The translations under genes were made by a program, and so were the position numbers. The notes beneath the pieces were generated by a model. It made no database searches. It was not told where the DNA came from and worked only from the letters and a program-made list of their open reading frames with translations. Below are positions 50,908-60,747 of a DNA stretch of 64,000 nt, in pieces; the first letter of the stretch is position 1, and the number at the start of each line of letters is the position of its first letter. Location: the NCBI RefSeq assembly GCF_009741265.1, contig NZ_WOWL01000001.1, positions 3,410,001-3,474,000 of the forward strand, written 5' to 3'. The DNA comes from Pseudarthrobacter sp. GA104. GTDB taxonomy: Bacteria > Actinomycetota > Actinomycetes > Actinomycetales > Micrococcaceae.

Positions 50908-51033
50908 ATGGGCTGGCTAATTTTCCTGATCATCGCGGTTGCCGTCGTGGCCGGTGTGTTTTGGGCCAGGCGGTATTTCCGCCACGAGATCGACCGCGCG
51001 AAGCGCATCAACAGGGCTAACAAGGAGCTGTAG
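50908..51033 (+). CDS. 41-aa membrane-anchored protein
   Basis: Short gene with a strong ribosome site (GAGAGGAG, 6-7 nt before ATG 50908). The product begins MGWLIFLIIAVAVVAGVFWA, one N-terminal transmembrane helix, followed by a basic amphipathic tail (RRYFRHEIDRAKRINRANKEL). Small helix-plus-cationic-tail proteins often act as membrane regulators, but the function here is unknown. It lies after the tuf terminator and converges with the beta-glucosidase gene. The strong ribosome site makes it likely real. Confidence 0.65.
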   Translation: MGWLIFLIIAVAVVAGVFWARRYFRHEIDRAKRINRANKEL

Positions 51034-51064
51034 CTGCTCACGGCGCCCCCGCCGGGAGCACAAA

Positions 51065-52501
51065 CTAGGCCTTGCCCGCTTTCCTTGCGCGGCTGAGTTC
51101 CTGGTACCAGTAGAAGGACTGTTTCGGGGTGCGCGCCTGGGTGTCAAAGTCCACATGGACCAGTCCGAAGCGTTGTGAATATCCGGCCGCCCACTCGAAG
51201 TTGTCCATGAGGGTCCACACGTAGTAGCCCCGGAGGTCCACGCCGGAAGCGATCCCGCCCGGAGCGGTGGCATCAAGGGCTGCTCCAAGGTGCGTGGCCA
51301 GGTAGCGCACCCGCTCCTCGTCCTGCCATGTTCCGGACACGGTCTCGGGCTCAGGGAAGCTGGCGCCGCCCTCGGTGATGAACACCGGCGGCAGTACTTC
51401 GCCGTACCGGTCGTGGAGCTCTTTCAGCAGGACACCCAGATGATCCGGGGCCACAGGCCAACCAAACCCGGTGCTGTCGTATTCCGGGTAGCCCACCTCG
51501 TGGAAGGGCAGTCGCGCCACCGCTTTGTGGACATCTGCCGGGATTGATGCTGCGCCGCGTCCCAGGGCCACCTTCACGGGGAAGTAGTAATTCAGGCCGT
51601 AGAAGTCCAGTGGCTGGTGGATGGTGCGCAGATCGGCGTCGGAGATTCTGCCGATGGAGCGCAGCCATGGCTTGGCATACAGGGGAAGCTTCGGGTAGCG
51701 GCCTAGCAGCACGGGATCTGCGTAGATCCGGTTCATCAGCAGGTCATAGAGGTGGGCTACGAGCCGGTCACCTATCTTGCCGCTGGCGGGCCGCACGGGC
51801 GCGTGCAGGTTGGTCACCCCGATGCCTCCGGTTACGCCGGCTGCCCGCAGTGCCTGCGCACCAAGGCCGTGGGCCAGCAGTTGGTGGTGAATGGACGGGA
51901 GTGCGTCGAACATGAGCGCATGGCCGGGGGCATGCACGCCCAGGGCATAGCCGTTCAGGGTCACCGAGACGGGTTCGTTCAAGGTGACCCACTGCGCCAC
52001 ACGGTCCCCGAAGCGTTCGCCCGCGGCACTGGCATATTCGCCGAAGCGCTCGGCTGTCTCCCGGTTCATCCAGCCGCCGCGGTGTTCCAGCGGCAGCGGG
52101 GTATCCCAGTGGTAGAGCGTAGCCATCGGGCTGACCCCGGCCGCAAGCAGCTGATCCAGGAGCCGGTCGTAGAAGTCCAGGCCCTCTTTGTTGAAACCGC
52201 CGCGCCCCTCGGGTTGGATCCTCGGCCAGGAGAGTGAGAAGCGGTAGGAGTCCACCCCAAGGTCCTTCAGCAGGGCCACGTCCTCCGGCAGCCTGTTGTA
52301 GTGATCGCACGCCACAGCGGGGGAGTGGCCGTCCACGATGGCGCCCGGCTTCTCGGCGAAGGCGTCCCAGCCGGAGGGCCCCCGCCCGCCGTCGGCCAAT
52401 GCTCCTTCAATCTGGAAGGCAGCAGCGGCTACCCCCAAAGTGAACGACGCCGGCATCCGGCTGGCGAGTTCGGTCGCCGAGTCTGTGCTTTCCAGGGTCA
52501 T
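51065..52501 (-). CDS. Glycoside hydrolase family 1 beta-glucosidase
   Basis: 478 aa, the usual GH1 length. FTLGVAAAAFQIEGALADGGRGPSGWDAFA is the N-terminal signature; acid/base Glu lies in WVTLNEPVSVTLNGYA; the nucleophile Glu is in PVFITEGGASFP (ITEGG in place of the commoner ITENG); YYVWTLMDNFEWAAGYSQRFGLVHVDFDTQARTPKQSFYWYQELSR closes the barrel. No signal peptide, so a cytoplasmic enzyme acting on imported cellobiose or aryl-glucosides. The ATG at 52501 was preferred over an upstream start. Isolated between tuf and the S10 operon; no sugar transporter or regulator is adjacent. Confidence 0.95.
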   Translation of the reverse strand: MTLESTDSATELASRMPASFTLGVAAAAFQIEGALADGGRGPSGWDAFAEKPGAIVDGHSPAVACDHYNRLPEDVALLKDLGVDSYRFSLSWPRIQPEGRGGFNKEGLDFYDRLLDQLLAAGVSPMATLYHWDTPLPLEHRGGWMNRETAERFGEYASAAGERFGDRVAQWVTLNEPVSVTLNGYALGVHAPGHALMFDALPSIHHQLLAHGLGAQALRAAGVTGGIGVTNLHAPVRPASGKIGDRLVAHLYDLLMNRIYADPVLLGRYPKLPLYAKPWLRSIGRISDADLRTIHQPLDFYGLNYYFPVKVALGRGAASIPADVHKAVARLPFHEVGYPEYDSTGFGWPVAPDHLGVLLKELHDRYGEVLPPVFITEGGASFPEPETVSGTWQDEERVRYLATHLGAALDATAPGGIASGVDLRGYYVWTLMDNFEWAAGYSQRFGLVHVDFDTQARTPKQSFYWYQELSRARKAGKA

Positions 52502-52912
52502 GCCCCTATCATCCATTCGGTTGGGACGGGGGGCAATGGCCCCGGAAGAAGCACCCGCGGCCGGGCGTGAGCGGCGCCGATTCGCTTCTGCCGCCAAATT
52601 CCGGCATACTAGATGAGTTGTTCAAGCGCTTCTTCGCGTCCCGATCCGGATAATGCCGGATGCCAGGGTCCAAGTGGAAGACCAAACATAACCCACTCCC
52701 CATGGAATAGCGGATTTGTATGCGTGCACAGCGCGACACGCCCGACCGCGGGGGTCGGTTGCGCCGGCAAGGTGAGGAACCCGGATTCATCCGGATTCAG
52801 CTTGTGCGGCGGGTGGTAGTTACGACTTCAAATGCTTCGGCAGCCATACAACGAGAAATGAACAGGGCAGCCCTAACCAGGGGAAGCACAGACTGAAAGA
52901 GAGTCAGGCGAC
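52502..52912 (+). promoter_or_regulatory. S10 operon upstream region and leader
   Basis: The 411 bp between the beta-glucosidase start and rpsJ. A possible promoter is -10 TAGATG (52610-52615) with weak -35 TTCTGC (52586-52591). The long leader holds a hairpin CCGACC / GGTCGG (52742-52758) and a CCGGATTCATCCGG-like inverted repeat near 52789-52797. Such long leaders in S10 operons often bind L4 for autoregulation; that role is unproven here. No ORF was supported. Confidence 0.45.
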
Positions 52913-53221
52913 ATGGCGGGACAAAAAATCCGCATCCGGCTGAAGTCATACGACCACGAGGTCATTGACGTTTCAGCACGGAAGATCGTTGAGACGGTCA
53001 CGCGCGCAGGCGCAACGGTAGTGGGCCCCGTGCCGCTGCCTACGGAGAAGAACGTGTACTGCGTGATCCGCTCTCCGCACAAGTACAAGGACAGCCGCGA
53101 GCACTTCGAAATGCGCACGCACAAGCGTCTTATCGACATCATCGATCCCACGCCGAAGGCTGTTGACTCGCTCATGCGTCTCGACCTGCCGGCTGACGTG
53201 AACATCGAAATCAAGCTGTAG
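52913..53221 (+). CDS. rpsJ: 30S ribosomal protein S10
   Basis: 102 aa; also known as NusE, an antitermination factor. [75 protein letters not shown] is complete. The ATG at 52913 follows AGAGAGTCAGGCGAC, a modest ribosome site. First gene of the S10 operon (rpsJ-rplC-rplD-rplW-rplB-rpsS-rplV-rpsC-rplP-rpmC-rpsQ); rplC begins 18 bp later. Confidence 0.98.
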
Positions 53222-53238
53222 GGAGGTGCTGAGAGACT

Positions 53239-53889
53239 ATGACCGCAACCCGTAACGTAAAGGGCCTGCTGGGCACGAAGCTCGGCATGACCCAGGTCTG
53301 GGACGAGAACAACAAGCTCATCCCCGTCACTGTGGTCCAGGCAGATTCGAACGTCATCACCCAGCTGCGCAACGCAGAAGCTGATGGCTACGTCGCCGTT
53401 CAGATCGGCTACGGCCAGATCGATCCCCGCAAGGTCACCAAGCCGCTGGCTGGTCACTTTGAAAAGGCGGGCGTCACGCCTCGCCGCCACGTCGTCGAAC
53501 TCCGTACCGCAGATGCTGCTGAGTACGAGCTGGGCCAGGAGCTCTCCGTAGAGGTCTTCGAAGCCGGCCAGAAGATCGACGTCATCGGCACCACCAAGGG
53601 TAAGGGCTTCGCCGGTGTTATGAAGCGTCACGGCTTCCACGGCGTTGGAGCTTCCCACGGTGCCCACAAGAACCACCGTAAGCCCGGTTCAATCGGTGGC
53701 GCATCCACCCCGAGCCGCGTCTTCAAGGGCATGAAAATGGCCGGCCGCATGGGCGCCGTTCGTCACACCACGCTGAACCTCACGGTCCACGCGGTTGACG
53801 TCGAGAAGTCGCTGCTCCTTATCAAGGGTGCCGTTCCCGGCGCCCGCGGCCAGGTCGTCCTCGTACGCACCGCCGTGAAGGGAGCCTAG
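53239..53889 (+). CDS. rplC: 50S ribosomal protein L3
   Basis: 216 aa; core assembly protein near the peptidyl transferase centre. [27 protein letters not shown] start and the L3 signature [46 protein letters not shown]. Ribosome site GGGAGGTG. The second gene of the operon; rplD follows after 4 bp. Confidence 0.98.
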   Translation: MTATRNVKGLLGTKLGMTQVWDENNKLIPVTVVQADSNVITQLRNAEADGYVAVQIGYGQIDPRKVTKPLAGHFEKAGVTPRRHVVELRTADAAEYELGQELSVEVFEAGQKIDVIGTTKGKGFAGVMKRHGFHGVGASHGAHKNHRKPGSIGGASTPSRVFKGMKMAGRMGAVRHTTLNLTVHAVDVEKSLLLIKGAVPGARGQVVLVRTAVKGA

Positions 53890-53893
53890 TCCA

Positions 53894-54517
53894 ATGGCTA
53901 ACACTGTCCAGGTTGACCTGCCTGCAGAGATCTTCGACGTCCAGACCAACGTGCCGTTGCTGCACCAGGTTGTCGTTGCCCAGCTCGCTGCTGCTCGCCA
54001 GGGTACCCACAAGACCAAGACCCGCGCTGAAGTTTCCGGTGCAGGACGTAAGCCGTTCAAGCAGAAGGGCACCGGCCGCGCCCGTCAGGGTTCAATCCGT
54101 GCTCCTCACATGACCGGCGGTGGCGTTGTCCACGGTCCCACCCCGCGTGACTACAGCCAGCGCACCCCCAAGAAGATGATTGCTGCTGCACTGCGCGGCG
54201 CACTGTCTGACCGGGCACGCAACGGGCGCATCCACGTTGTCGCCGAGCTGGTAGAAGGCTCCAAGCCTTCCGCCAAGGCTGCACTTGCAGCGCTGCGCGG
54301 CGTCTCCGACCGCAAGAACCTGCTGGTCGTCATCGAGCGCGCCAACGATGTTGCAGCACTGTCCGTGCGCAACCTCGCCGGTGTTCACGTTCTGTACGCA
54401 GACCAGCTGAACACCTACGACGTTCTCGTGTCTGATGACGTTGTCTTCACCAAGGCTGCCTACGACGCATTCGTTGCCGGCAAGGCAGTGGCAAAGAATG
54501 AGGAGGATGCCAAGTGA
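53894..54517 (+). CDS. rplD: 50S ribosomal protein L4
   Basis: 207 aa; lines the exit tunnel and in E. coli represses its own operon. [67 protein letters not shown] (tunnel loop) and [35 protein letters not shown]. The last codons (EEDAK) overlap the GTG start of rplW by 4 nt. Confidence 0.98.
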   Translation: MANTVQVDLPAEIFDVQTNVPLLHQVVVAQLAAARQGTHKTKTRAEVSGAGRKPFKQKGTGRARQGSIRAPHMTGGGVVHGPTPRDYSQRTPKKMIAAALRGALSDRARNGRIHVVAELVEGSKPSAKAALAALRGVSDRKNLLVVIERANDVAALSVRNLAGVHVLYADQLNTYDVLVSDDVVFTKAAYDAFVAGKAVAKNEEDAK

Positions 54518-54819
54518 GTGCAGCCACCATCAAGGATCCGCGCGACGTCGTGCTTGCACCCGTCGTGTCGGAAAAGAGCTACGGCCTGATCGACGAGGGC
54601 AAGTACACCTTCCTGGTGGACCCCCGTTCGAACAAGACCGAGATCAAGCTGGCCGTGGAGAAAATCTTCTCCGTCAAGGTCGACTCGATCAACACCATCA
54701 ACCGTGCCGGTAAGCGCAAGCGCACCAAATTCGGATGGGGTACCCGCAAGAACACCAAGCGTGCGATTGTCACCCTCAAAGAAGGCACCATCGACATCTT
54801 CGGCGGTCCGCTCTCGTAG
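54514..54819 (+). CDS. rplW: 50S ribosomal protein L23
   Basis: 101 aa; exit-site docking protein for trigger factor and [72 protein letters not shown] is the full L23 core. The GTG at 54514 overlaps rplD (GTGA) and sits on a GAGGA site. rplB follows after 29 bp. Confidence 0.98.
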   Translation: MSAATIKDPRDVVLAPVVSEKSYGLIDEGKYTFLVDPRSNKTEIKLAVEKIFSVKVDSINTINRAGKRKRTKFGWGTRKNTKRAIVTLKEGTIDIFGGPLS

Positions 54820-54848
54820 CGGAGACCACTTTAACGAGGAAATAAATT

Positions 54849-55688
54849 ATGGGAATCCGTAAATACAAGCCGACTACCCCGGGCCGTCGTGGCTCGAGCG
54901 TAGCGGACTTCACCGAAATCACGCGGTCGACTCCGGAAAAGTCGTTGGTACGTCCGCTGCCCAAAAAGGGTGGCCGTAACAACACCGGTAAGATCACCAC
55001 CCGTCACAAGGGTGGCGGACACAAGCGCCAGTACCGTCTGATCGACTTCCGTCGTCACGACAAGGACGGCGTGGACGCCCGCGTTGCTGAAATTGAGTAC
55101 GATCCGAACCGTACGGCTCGCATCGCCCTCCTGCACTACGTTGATGGCACCAAGCGTTACATCATCGCCCCGAACAAGCTGTCCCAGGGTGACTTCGTAG
55201 AGGCCGGCGCCAACGCTGACATCAAGCCTGGCAACAACCTGCCCCTGCGCAACATCCCCGTGGGTACCGTTATCCACGCAGTTGAACTGCGTCCGGGTGG
55301 CGGCGCCAAGATGGGCCGCTCCGCCGGTGCATCCATCCAGCTTGTTGCCAAGGAAGGCCGTTTCGCCCAGCTGCGTCTGCCTTCCGGCGAAATCCGCAAC
55401 GTTGACGTGCGCTGCCGCGCAACCGTCGGCGAGGTCGGCAACGCCGAGCAGTCGAACATCAACTGGGGCAAGGCCGGCCGCATGCGCTGGAAGGGCGTCC
55501 GCCCGACCGTCCGTGGTGTCGCCATGAACCCGGTTGACCACCCGCACGGTGGTGGTGAGGGTAAGACGTCCGGTGGACGTAACCCCGTCAACCCCAACGG
55601 TCAGCGGGAAGGCCGCACCCGCCGCCCCAACAAAGAGAGCGACAAGCTTATTGTTCGTCGCCGTCGTACTGGCAAGAACAAGCGATAG
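54849..55688 (+). CDS. rplB: 50S ribosomal protein L2
   Basis: 279 aa; bridges subunits next to the peptidyl transferase centre. [67 protein letters not shown]-terminal signature [28 protein letters not shown], which includes the conserved histidine (DHPHGGGEG). Ribosome site AACGAGGA. rpsS follows after 12 bp. Confidence 0.98.
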   Translation: MGIRKYKPTTPGRRGSSVADFTEITRSTPEKSLVRPLPKKGGRNNTGKITTRHKGGGHKRQYRLIDFRRHDKDGVDARVAEIEYDPNRTARIALLHYVDGTKRYIIAPNKLSQGDFVEAGANADIKPGNNLPLRNIPVGTVIHAVELRPGGGAKMGRSAGASIQLVAKEGRFAQLRLPSGEIRNVDVRCRATVGEVGNAEQSNINWGKAGRMRWKGVRPTVRGVAMNPVDHPHGGGEGKTSGGRNPVNPNGQREGRTRRPNKESDKLIVRRRRTGKNKR

Positions 55689-55700
55689 GAGCCTGGACAC

Positions 55701-55982
55701 ATGCCACGCAGCCTGAAAAAAGGTCCTTTCGTCGACCAGCACCTCTTTGTGAAGGTAGCCAGGGAAAACGAAAAGGGCACCAAGAACGTCATCAAGACCT
55801 GGTCCCGCCGTTCGATGATCATCCCCGACATGCTCGGACACACGATCGCCGTACACGACGGACGCAAGCACATTCCGGTGTTTGTCACTGAGTCGATGGT
55901 CGGGCACAAGCTCGGCGAATTCGCTCCCACGCGGACATTCCGCGGCCATGTCAAGGACGACCGTAAGGGCAAGCGCCGCTAG
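55701..55982 (+). CDS. rpsS: 30S ribosomal protein S19
   Basis: 93 aa; head protein contacting the A-site finger. [82 protein letters not shown] is complete. Ribosome site ATAGGAG. rplV follows after 38 bp. Confidence 0.98.
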   Translation: MPRSLKKGPFVDQHLFVKVARENEKGTKNVIKTWSRRSMIIPDMLGHTIAVHDGRKHIPVFVTESMVGHKLGEFAPTRTFRGHVKDDRKGKRR

Positions 55983-56020
55983 GCGCCTGCACTTACGTCA
56001 AAGACGAGAGAAGGAAAGCA

Positions 56021-56386
56021 ATGGAAGCCAAGGCAATTGCGCGCCACATCCGCGTAACGCCTATGAAGGCCCGGCGCGTCGTCAACCTTGTTCGTGGATT
56101 GCAAGCGAATGAGGCTCTGGCAATTCTGAAGTTTGCCCCCCAGGCAGCTTCGGAGCCGGTATTCAAGGTAGTACAGTCGGCAATCTCCAACGCCCGGGTC
56201 CTCGCGGACCGCGACGGCGTGGCGTTTGACGAAGGTGACCTCATCATCAGCGAAGCGTTTGTTGATGAAGGCCCGACCATGAAGCGGTTCCAGCCGCGTG
56301 CCCAGGGTCGTGCATTTCAGATCAAGAAGCGCACCAGCCACATCACCGTGGTAGTCGCTACCCCGGAGAAAGAGGAGGCTCGCTAA
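56021..56386 (+). CDS. rplV: 50S ribosomal protein L22
   Basis: 121 aa; its beta-hairpin lines the exit tunnel and is a macrolide resistance site. [57 protein letters not shown], then [37 protein letters not shown]. Ribosome site AGAAGGAA. The next gene starts directly after its stop. Confidence 0.98.
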   Translation: MEAKAIARHIRVTPMKARRVVNLVRGLQANEALAILKFAPQAASEPVFKVVQSAISNARVLADRDGVAFDEGDLIISEAFVDEGPTMKRFQPRAQGRAFQIKKRTSHITVVVATPEKEEAR

Positions 56387-57232
56387 GTGGGACAGAAAGT
56401 AAACCCGCACGGGTTCCGACTCGGCATCACCACCGATCACGTATCGCACTGGTTCGCTGACAGCACCAAGGCCGGCCAGCGGTACAAGGACTTCGTTCGC
56501 GAAGACATCCGCATCCGCCAGCTCATGTCCACGGGCATGGAGCGCGCCGGTATCGCCAAGGTTGAGATCGAGCGCACCCGTGACCGCGTCCGCGTGGACA
56601 TCCACACGGCCCGTCCCGGCATCGTCATCGGCCGCCGTGGAGCAGAAGCAGACCGCATCCGCGGCGAGCTCGAAAAGCTCACCGGCAAGCAGGTCCAGCT
56701 GAACATCCTCGAGGTCAAGAACCCCGAGATGGAAGCCCAGCTTGTTGCCCAGGGCGTTGCTGAGCAGCTGACTTCACGTGTGGCGTTCCGCCGCGCAATG
56801 AAGAAGGCCATGCAGTCTGCGCAGCGTGCAGGTGCCAAGGGCATCCGTATCGCCTGCTCCGGTCGACTGGGTGGCGCTGAAATGTCCCGCTCGGAGTTCT
56901 ACCGCGAAGGCCGTGTGCCCCTGCACACCCTCCGCGCGAACATCGACTACGGCTTCTACGAAGCCAAGACCACCTTCGGCCGCATCGGCGTGAAGGTCTG
57001 GATCTACAAGGGTGACGTCACCGCCAAGGAACTGGCCCAGCAGGCCGCTTCCGCCCCGTCCCGTGGCCGCGGTGCCAGCGACCGTCCGGGCCGCCCGGGT
57101 GGCGCTGACCGTGGTGACCGCCGCCGTCGCAACGACCGCCCGGCCGCTGACGCAGCTCCTGCTGCCGAGGCTCCGGCAGCTGAGGCAGCTGCAGCCGCAC
57201 CGGCACAGGCTGTAGAAGGAGGACAGGCTTAA
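56387..57232 (+). CDS. rpsC: 30S ribosomal protein S3
   Basis: 281 aa; mRNA-entry helicase component. [24 protein letters not shown] start; KH domain ([61 protein letters not shown]) and S3 C-domain ([42 protein letters not shown]). About 60 C-terminal residues form an Arg/Gly/Asp- then Ala-rich tail ([21 protein letters not shown], then [19 protein letters not shown]). The GTG start at 56387 directly abuts the rplV stop. Confidence 0.97.
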   Translation: MGQKVNPHGFRLGITTDHVSHWFADSTKAGQRYKDFVREDIRIRQLMSTGMERAGIAKVEIERTRDRVRVDIHTARPGIVIGRRGAEADRIRGELEKLTGKQVQLNILEVKNPEMEAQLVAQGVAEQLTSRVAFRRAMKKAMQSAQRAGAKGIRIACSGRLGGAEMSRSEFYREGRVPLHTLRANIDYGFYEAKTTFGRIGVKVWIYKGDVTAKELAQQAASAPSRGRGASDRPGRPGGADRGDRRRRNDRPAADAAPAAEAPAAEAAAAAPAQAVEGGQA

Positions 57233-57649
57233 ATGCTTATCCCACGTCGAGTCAAGCACCGTAAGCAGCACCACCCGGGTCGTTCCGGCGCTGCTACGGG
57301 CGGCACCAAGGTCTCCTTCGGTGAGTACGGCATCCAGGCCCTGAGCCCGGCATACGTCACCAACCGTCAGATCGAGTCTGCCCGTATCGCGATGACCCGC
57401 CACATCAAGCGTGGCGGTAAGGTCTGGATCAACATCTACCCGGACCGTCCCCTGACCAAGAAGCCTGCCGAAACCCGCATGGGTTCCGGTAAGGGTTCAC
57501 CGGAATGGTGGGTCGCAAACGTCAAGCCGGGCCGGGTTCTCTTCGAGATCTCCGGTGTCGAGGAATCGGTAGCCCGCGAGGCACTGCGCCTGGCAATCCA
57601 CAAGCTCCCGTTGAAGGCACGCATTCTGCGTCGCGAAGGTGGTGAATAG
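57233..57649 (+). CDS. rplP: 50S ribosomal protein L16
   Basis: 138 aa; positions tRNA in the A and P sites and stimulates peptidyl transfer. [107 protein letters not shown] is complete. The ATG at 57233 follows the rpsC stop with no gap; the ribosome site is GAAGGAGG inside rpsC. Confidence 0.98.
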   Translation: MLIPRRVKHRKQHHPGRSGAATGGTKVSFGEYGIQALSPAYVTNRQIESARIAMTRHIKRGGKVWINIYPDRPLTKKPAETRMGSGKGSPEWWVANVKPGRVLFEISGVEESVAREALRLAIHKLPLKARILRREGGE

Positions 57650-57651
57650 AA

Positions 57652-57981
57652 ATGGCAGTAGGATCCAAGGATCTGGCTCCCGCACAGCTGGACGGTTTCG
57701 ACAACGAGCGTCTCGTTGAAGAACTCCGCAAGGCCAAGGAAGAGCTGTTCAACCTGCGTTTCCAGTCCGCCACCGGACAGCTGGAGAACCACGGTCGTCT
57801 GCGCGCGGTAAAGAAGGACATCGCCCGCATCTACACCGTTCTCCGTGAGCGCGAGCTGGGCATTCGTGCCGAGGTTGCCGCACCGGTTGTGGAAGCCAAG
57901 GAAGAGAAGAAGTCCAAGAAGGCCGCAACCAAGAAGGCCGAGCCGGCTGAAACGGTTGAGACCGAGGAGGATGCCAAGTGA
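57652..57981 (+). CDS. rpmC: 50S ribosomal protein L29
   Basis: 109 aa, longer than the usual 60-75. The L29 core ([63 protein letters not shown]) is followed by a Lys/Glu/Ala-rich C-terminal extension of about 35 residues ([20 protein letters not shown]). The ATG at 57652 starts 2 nt after rplP. The stop overlaps the rpsQ GTG by 4 nt. Confidence 0.96.
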   Translation: MAVGSKDLAPAQLDGFDNERLVEELRKAKEELFNLRFQSATGQLENHGRLRAVKKDIARIYTVLRERELGIRAEVAAPVVEAKEEKKSKKAATKKAEPAETVETEEDAK

Positions 57982-58283
57982 GTGAAAAGGACGAGAACGT
58001 GACGGAAACTGCTACCGCAGCCACGGCTGAGCAGCGCGGTTACCGCAAGACGCGTCGCGGCTACGTGGTCTCTGACAAGATGGAAAAGACCATCGTTGTC
58101 CAGGTTGAAGACCGCGTGAAGCACGCCCTGTACGGCAAGGTCATCCGCCGTACCTCCAAGGTCAAGGCTCACGACGAGAACAACACCGCCGGCATCGGCG
58201 ACCTCGTTGTTATCGCCGAGACCCGCCCGCTGTCCGCCACCAAGAACTGGCGGCTCGTGGAAATCCTCGAGAAGGCCAAGTAG
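57978..58283 (+). CDS. rpsQ: 30S ribosomal protein S17
   Basis: 101 aa; binds 16S rRNA helix 11. After a ~20-residue acidic/Thr-rich N-terminal extension comes the core [81 protein letters not shown] start 57978 overlaps rpmC (GTGA). This is the last gene of the S10 operon; a hairpin terminator follows 19 bp later. Confidence 0.97.
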   Translation: MSEKDENVTETATAATAEQRGYRKTRRGYVVSDKMEKTIVVQVEDRVKHALYGKVIRRTSKVKAHDENNTAGIGDLVVIAETRPLSATKNWRLVEILEKAK

Positions 58284-58302
58284 CACCTGCTGCTTCGGTA
58301 AC

Positions 58303-58338
58303 CGGAAACCCCTGCTCCCCTGGGAGCGGGGGTTTCCG
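58303..58338 (+). terminator. Terminator of the S10 operon
   Basis: 17-bp stem (CGGAAACCCCTGCTCCC with its complement, one wobble pair) 19 bp after the rpsQ stop, followed by a short T-run (GCTTT). It separates the S10 and spc operons, which in many Gram-positives are continuous. Confidence 0.85.
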
Positions 58339-58454
58339 CTTTAACGGCGTGGACGCGTGGTGACCGCACGACGGCGGTGCTGCGGCTTCCCGGGGGAGTG
58401 GCACGCAAGGTGGGCCGAAAGACCCCCGCGCATGGCGCCGTCGTGCCCCCCGCG

Positions 58455-58555
58455 ACGCTCTCTCACTTAACGTCGGTTTTTGGCCGATGCTCTCTCACTT
58501 TCCTGAGGACAGTGAGAGAGCGATGACCGAAAAGGCGCATTAAGTGAGAGAGCGT
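58455..58555. repeat. Intact 101-bp palindromic repeat
   Basis: Outer 16-nt arms ACGCTCTCTCACTTAA and its exact complement. Inner 11-bp perfect stem GCTCTCTCACT with its complement around TTCCTGAGGAC. The two stems share one centre at 58505, with partially paired sequence between them. Same length and design as the IS-interrupted element at 26.6/28.1 kb. It lies between the S10 terminator and the spc leader. No coding potential is apparent, so this is a non-autonomous intergenic repeat of REP or MITE type (inference). Confidence 0.85.
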
Positions 58556-58664
58556 CCGACGGCGGGGAGCGGCACCAGAGGTGGGCCGTCAGGCTGCAGT
58601 GCGTAACGGCGTCGTCCGCCTTGCGGGGGAGCGCCGGCGGTGATATGGGGACTGGCCGGAACTG

Positions 58665-58673
58665 TGCTAAGAT
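58665..58673 (+). promoter_or_regulatory. Extended -10 promoter of the spc operon
   Basis: TGC TAAGAT, an extended -10 form (TG one base before a TANNNT hexamer), with no good -35. It lies 249 bp before rplN. The leader after it holds no ORF that I can support. Confidence 0.45.
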
Positions 58674-58921
58674 TTTGAGTTTGTATGGCGCCTTTCGTGC
58701 GCCGTCATCAACCTCGTAAACAAGCGTGCCATGGCATAGTGCCCCCTTGCGCCCAGGAGCAGTCCTGGACCGGATGGGAGCAACTGCTTCTGGCACGGGA
58801 GTTTAGGCCTGGTCTGGCAAAATCCAGGCAGGTCAAGAGACACCCCGATCAACCGTTCCGCAAGGCTCATTCCGTAGGAAGATTTTCGGTCTGAGAACCG
58901 GCGCGACGCAAGGAGTAAATA

Positions 58922-59290
58922 GTGATTCAGCAGGAGTCGCGACTCAAGGTCGCCGACAACACGGGTGCTAAGGAAATCCTTACCATTCGCGTTCTCGGTG
59001 GATCTGGCCGTCGCTACGCAGGCATCGGTGACGTCATTGTCGCCACCGTCAAGGATGCAATCCCGGGCGGCAACGTAAAGAAGGGCGATGTTGTCAAGGC
59101 AGTCATCGTCCGTACCAAGAAGGAACGCCGCCGTGCGGATGGTTCCTACATCAAGTTTGACGAGAACGCAGCTGTGATCCTGAAGGGCGACGGTGACCCC
59201 CGCGGTACCCGTATCTTCGGACCGGTTGGTCGTGAACTCCGTGACAAGAAGTTCATGAAGATCGTTTCTTTGGCTCCGGAGGTGCTCTAG
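58922..59290 (+). CDS. rplN: 50S ribosomal protein L14
   Basis: 122 aa; contacts 16S rRNA at bridge B5/B8. [86 protein letters not shown] is complete. The GTG at 58922 follows GCAAGGAG. First gene of the spc operon here (rplN-rplX-rplE-rpsH-rplF-rplR-rpsE-rpmD-rplO), separated from rpsQ by 638 bp that include a terminator and the palindromic repeat. Confidence 0.98.
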   Translation: MIQQESRLKVADNTGAKEILTIRVLGGSGRRYAGIGDVIVATVKDAIPGGNVKKGDVVKAVIVRTKKERRRADGSYIKFDENAAVILKGDGDPRGTRIFGPVGRELRDKKFMKIVSLAPEVL

Positions 59291-59293
59291 TCC

Positions 59294-59656
59294 ATGGCTT
59301 CTAAGATCAAGAAGGGTGACCTCGTTCAGGTCATCACTGGCGCCAAGGCTGAGCGCGGCGGCGACCGCGGCAAGCAGGGCAAGGTCCTGCGTGTTTTTAC
59401 CGACACCAACCGCGTGTTGGTTGAAGGCGTTAACCGCGTAACCAAGCACACCAAGGTCGGTCAGTCGCAGCGCGGCACCAAGACCGGTGGCATCGAGGTT
59501 GTTGAAGCCCCGATCCACATCTCCAACGTGGCTCTGGTTGACCCGTCCACCAAGAAGCCCACCCGCGTCGGCTTCCGCACTGAGACCGTTGAGCGTAACG
59601 GCAAGCAGCGCGAAGTCCGCATCCGCGTGGCCAAGAGCTCAGGGAAGGACATCTAA
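59294..59656 (+). CDS. rplX: 50S ribosomal protein L24
   Basis: 120 aa; early assembly initiator. [95 protein letters not shown] holds the KOW motif and L24 core. ATG at 59294, 3 bp after rplN. The stop shares one base with the rplE ATG (TAATG). Confidence 0.98.
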   Translation: MASKIKKGDLVQVITGAKAERGGDRGKQGKVLRVFTDTNRVLVEGVNRVTKHTKVGQSQRGTKTGGIEVVEAPIHISNVALVDPSTKKPTRVGFRTETVERNGKQREVRIRVAKSSGKDI

Positions 59657-60237
59657 TGACTGAGACTCTCGAGACTCCGGCAACGAAGATCGTTCCTCGT
59701 CTGAAGACCAAGTACGCAGAATCCATCAAGAGCACGCTCATTGAGGAATTCAAGTACCAGAACGTCAACCAGGTTCCCCGCCTCGTGAAGGTCGTTGTGA
59801 ACATGGGTGTTGGAGATGCCGCCAAGGACTCCAAGCTGATCGACGGCGCTGTCCGCGACCTCACCCAGATCACCGGCCAGAAGCCGCAGGTAACCAAGGC
59901 CCGCAAGTCGATCGCACAGTTCAAGCTGCGCGAAGGCATGCCCATCGGTGCGCACGCTACCCTGCGTGGCGACCGCATGTGGGAATTCCTGGATCGTCTT
60001 GTCACCCTGGCACTGCCCCGTATCCGCGACTTCCGCGGACTGAGCGGCAAGCAGTTCGATGGCAACGGCAACTACACCTTCGGTCTGACCGAGCAGGTTA
60101 TGTTCCACGAAATCGACCAGGACAAGATCGACCGCGTCCGCGGTATGGACATCACGGTTGTTACCACTGCCAAGACCGATGACGAAGGCCGTGCGCTGCT
60201 CAAGGCGCTTGGTTTCCCGTTCAAGGCCGAAGACTAA
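59656..60237 (+). CDS. rplE: 50S ribosomal protein L5
   Basis: 193 aa; binds 5S rRNA and contacts P-site t[103 protein letters not shown] is complete. The 93-bp gap that follows is where rpsN (S14) sits in many bacteria. It contains no gene here but has a hairpin at 60268-60285. Confidence 0.98.
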   Translation: MTETLETPATKIVPRLKTKYAESIKSTLIEEFKYQNVNQVPRLVKVVVNMGVGDAAKDSKLIDGAVRDLTQITGQKPQVTKARKSIAQFKLREGMPIGAHATLRGDRMWEFLDRLVTLALPRIRDFRGLSGKQFDGNGNYTFGLTEQVMFHEIDQDKIDRVRGMDITVVTTAKTDDEGRALLKALGFPFKAED

Positions 60238-60267
60238 TCTAACTACGTAAAAGGTCCGGCGGCACGG

Positions 60268-60285
60268 CCCTGACTCCGGTCAGGG
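60268..60285 (+). other. Hairpin in the rplE-rpsH spacer
   Basis: Perfect 7-bp stem CCCTGAC with its complement, TCCG loop, extended by weaker GGCGGC/GCGCCGC-type outer pairing. No T-run. Possibly an RNA-binding or processing site upstream of rpsH; an S8 target is a guess. Confidence 0.5.
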
Positions 60286-60330
60286 AAGCTGCGCCGCGGA
60301 AACCGTTACGAGGAAGGGCAAGAGCCCACC

Positions 60331-60729
60331 ATGACAATGACAGATCCTGTCGCAGACATGCTTACGCGTCTGCGCAATGCAAACTCGGCATACCACGACA
60401 CCGTGACCATGCCGTACAGCAAGCTCAAGGCACGCGTCGCCGACATCCTCAAGGCCGAAGGTTTCATCGCCGGCTGGAAGGAAGAGGACGCTGAGGTTGG
60501 CAAGAAGCTGACCATCGAGCTCAAGTTCGGACCGAACCGCGAGCGTTCAATCGCTGGCGTTCGCCGTATCTCCAAGCCGGGCCTGCGTGTTTACGCAAAG
60601 TCCACCAACCTGCCGCACGTGCTCGGTGGCCTGGGTGTCGCAATCCTGTCCACCTCTTCCGGCCTCCTGACTGACAAGCAGGCCGGCAAGAAGGGCGTGG
60701 GCGGCGAAGTCCTCGCGTACGTCTGGTAA
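60331..60729 (+). CDS. rpsH: 30S ribosomal protein S8
   Basis: 132 aa; central 16S rRNA binder and, in E. coli, the spc operon repressor. [45 protein letters not shown], then [54 protein letters not shown]. Ribosome site GAGGAAGGG. rplF follows after 18 bp. Confidence 0.98.
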   Translation: MTMTDPVADMLTRLRNANSAYHDTVTMPYSKLKARVADILKAEGFIAGWKEEDAEVGKKLTIELKFGPNRERSIAGVRRISKPGLRVYAKSTNLPHVLGGLGVAILSTSSGLLTDKQAGKKGVGGEVLAYVW

Positions 60730-60747
60730 CGGGAAAGGAAGAGAATA

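Noticed and set aside
51065..52501. Treating the ITEGG motif of the GH1 enzyme as an inactive variant
   Set aside because: The nucleophile glutamate itself is present. Variation of the following Asn to Gly is seen in active GH1 enzymes, and the acid/base TLNEP motif is intact.
60238..60330. A hidden S14 gene (rpsN) in the rplE-rpsH spacer
   Set aside because: The spacer is only 93 bp, too short for the ~61-codon S14 gene, and no frame encodes the zinc-binding CxxC pattern.
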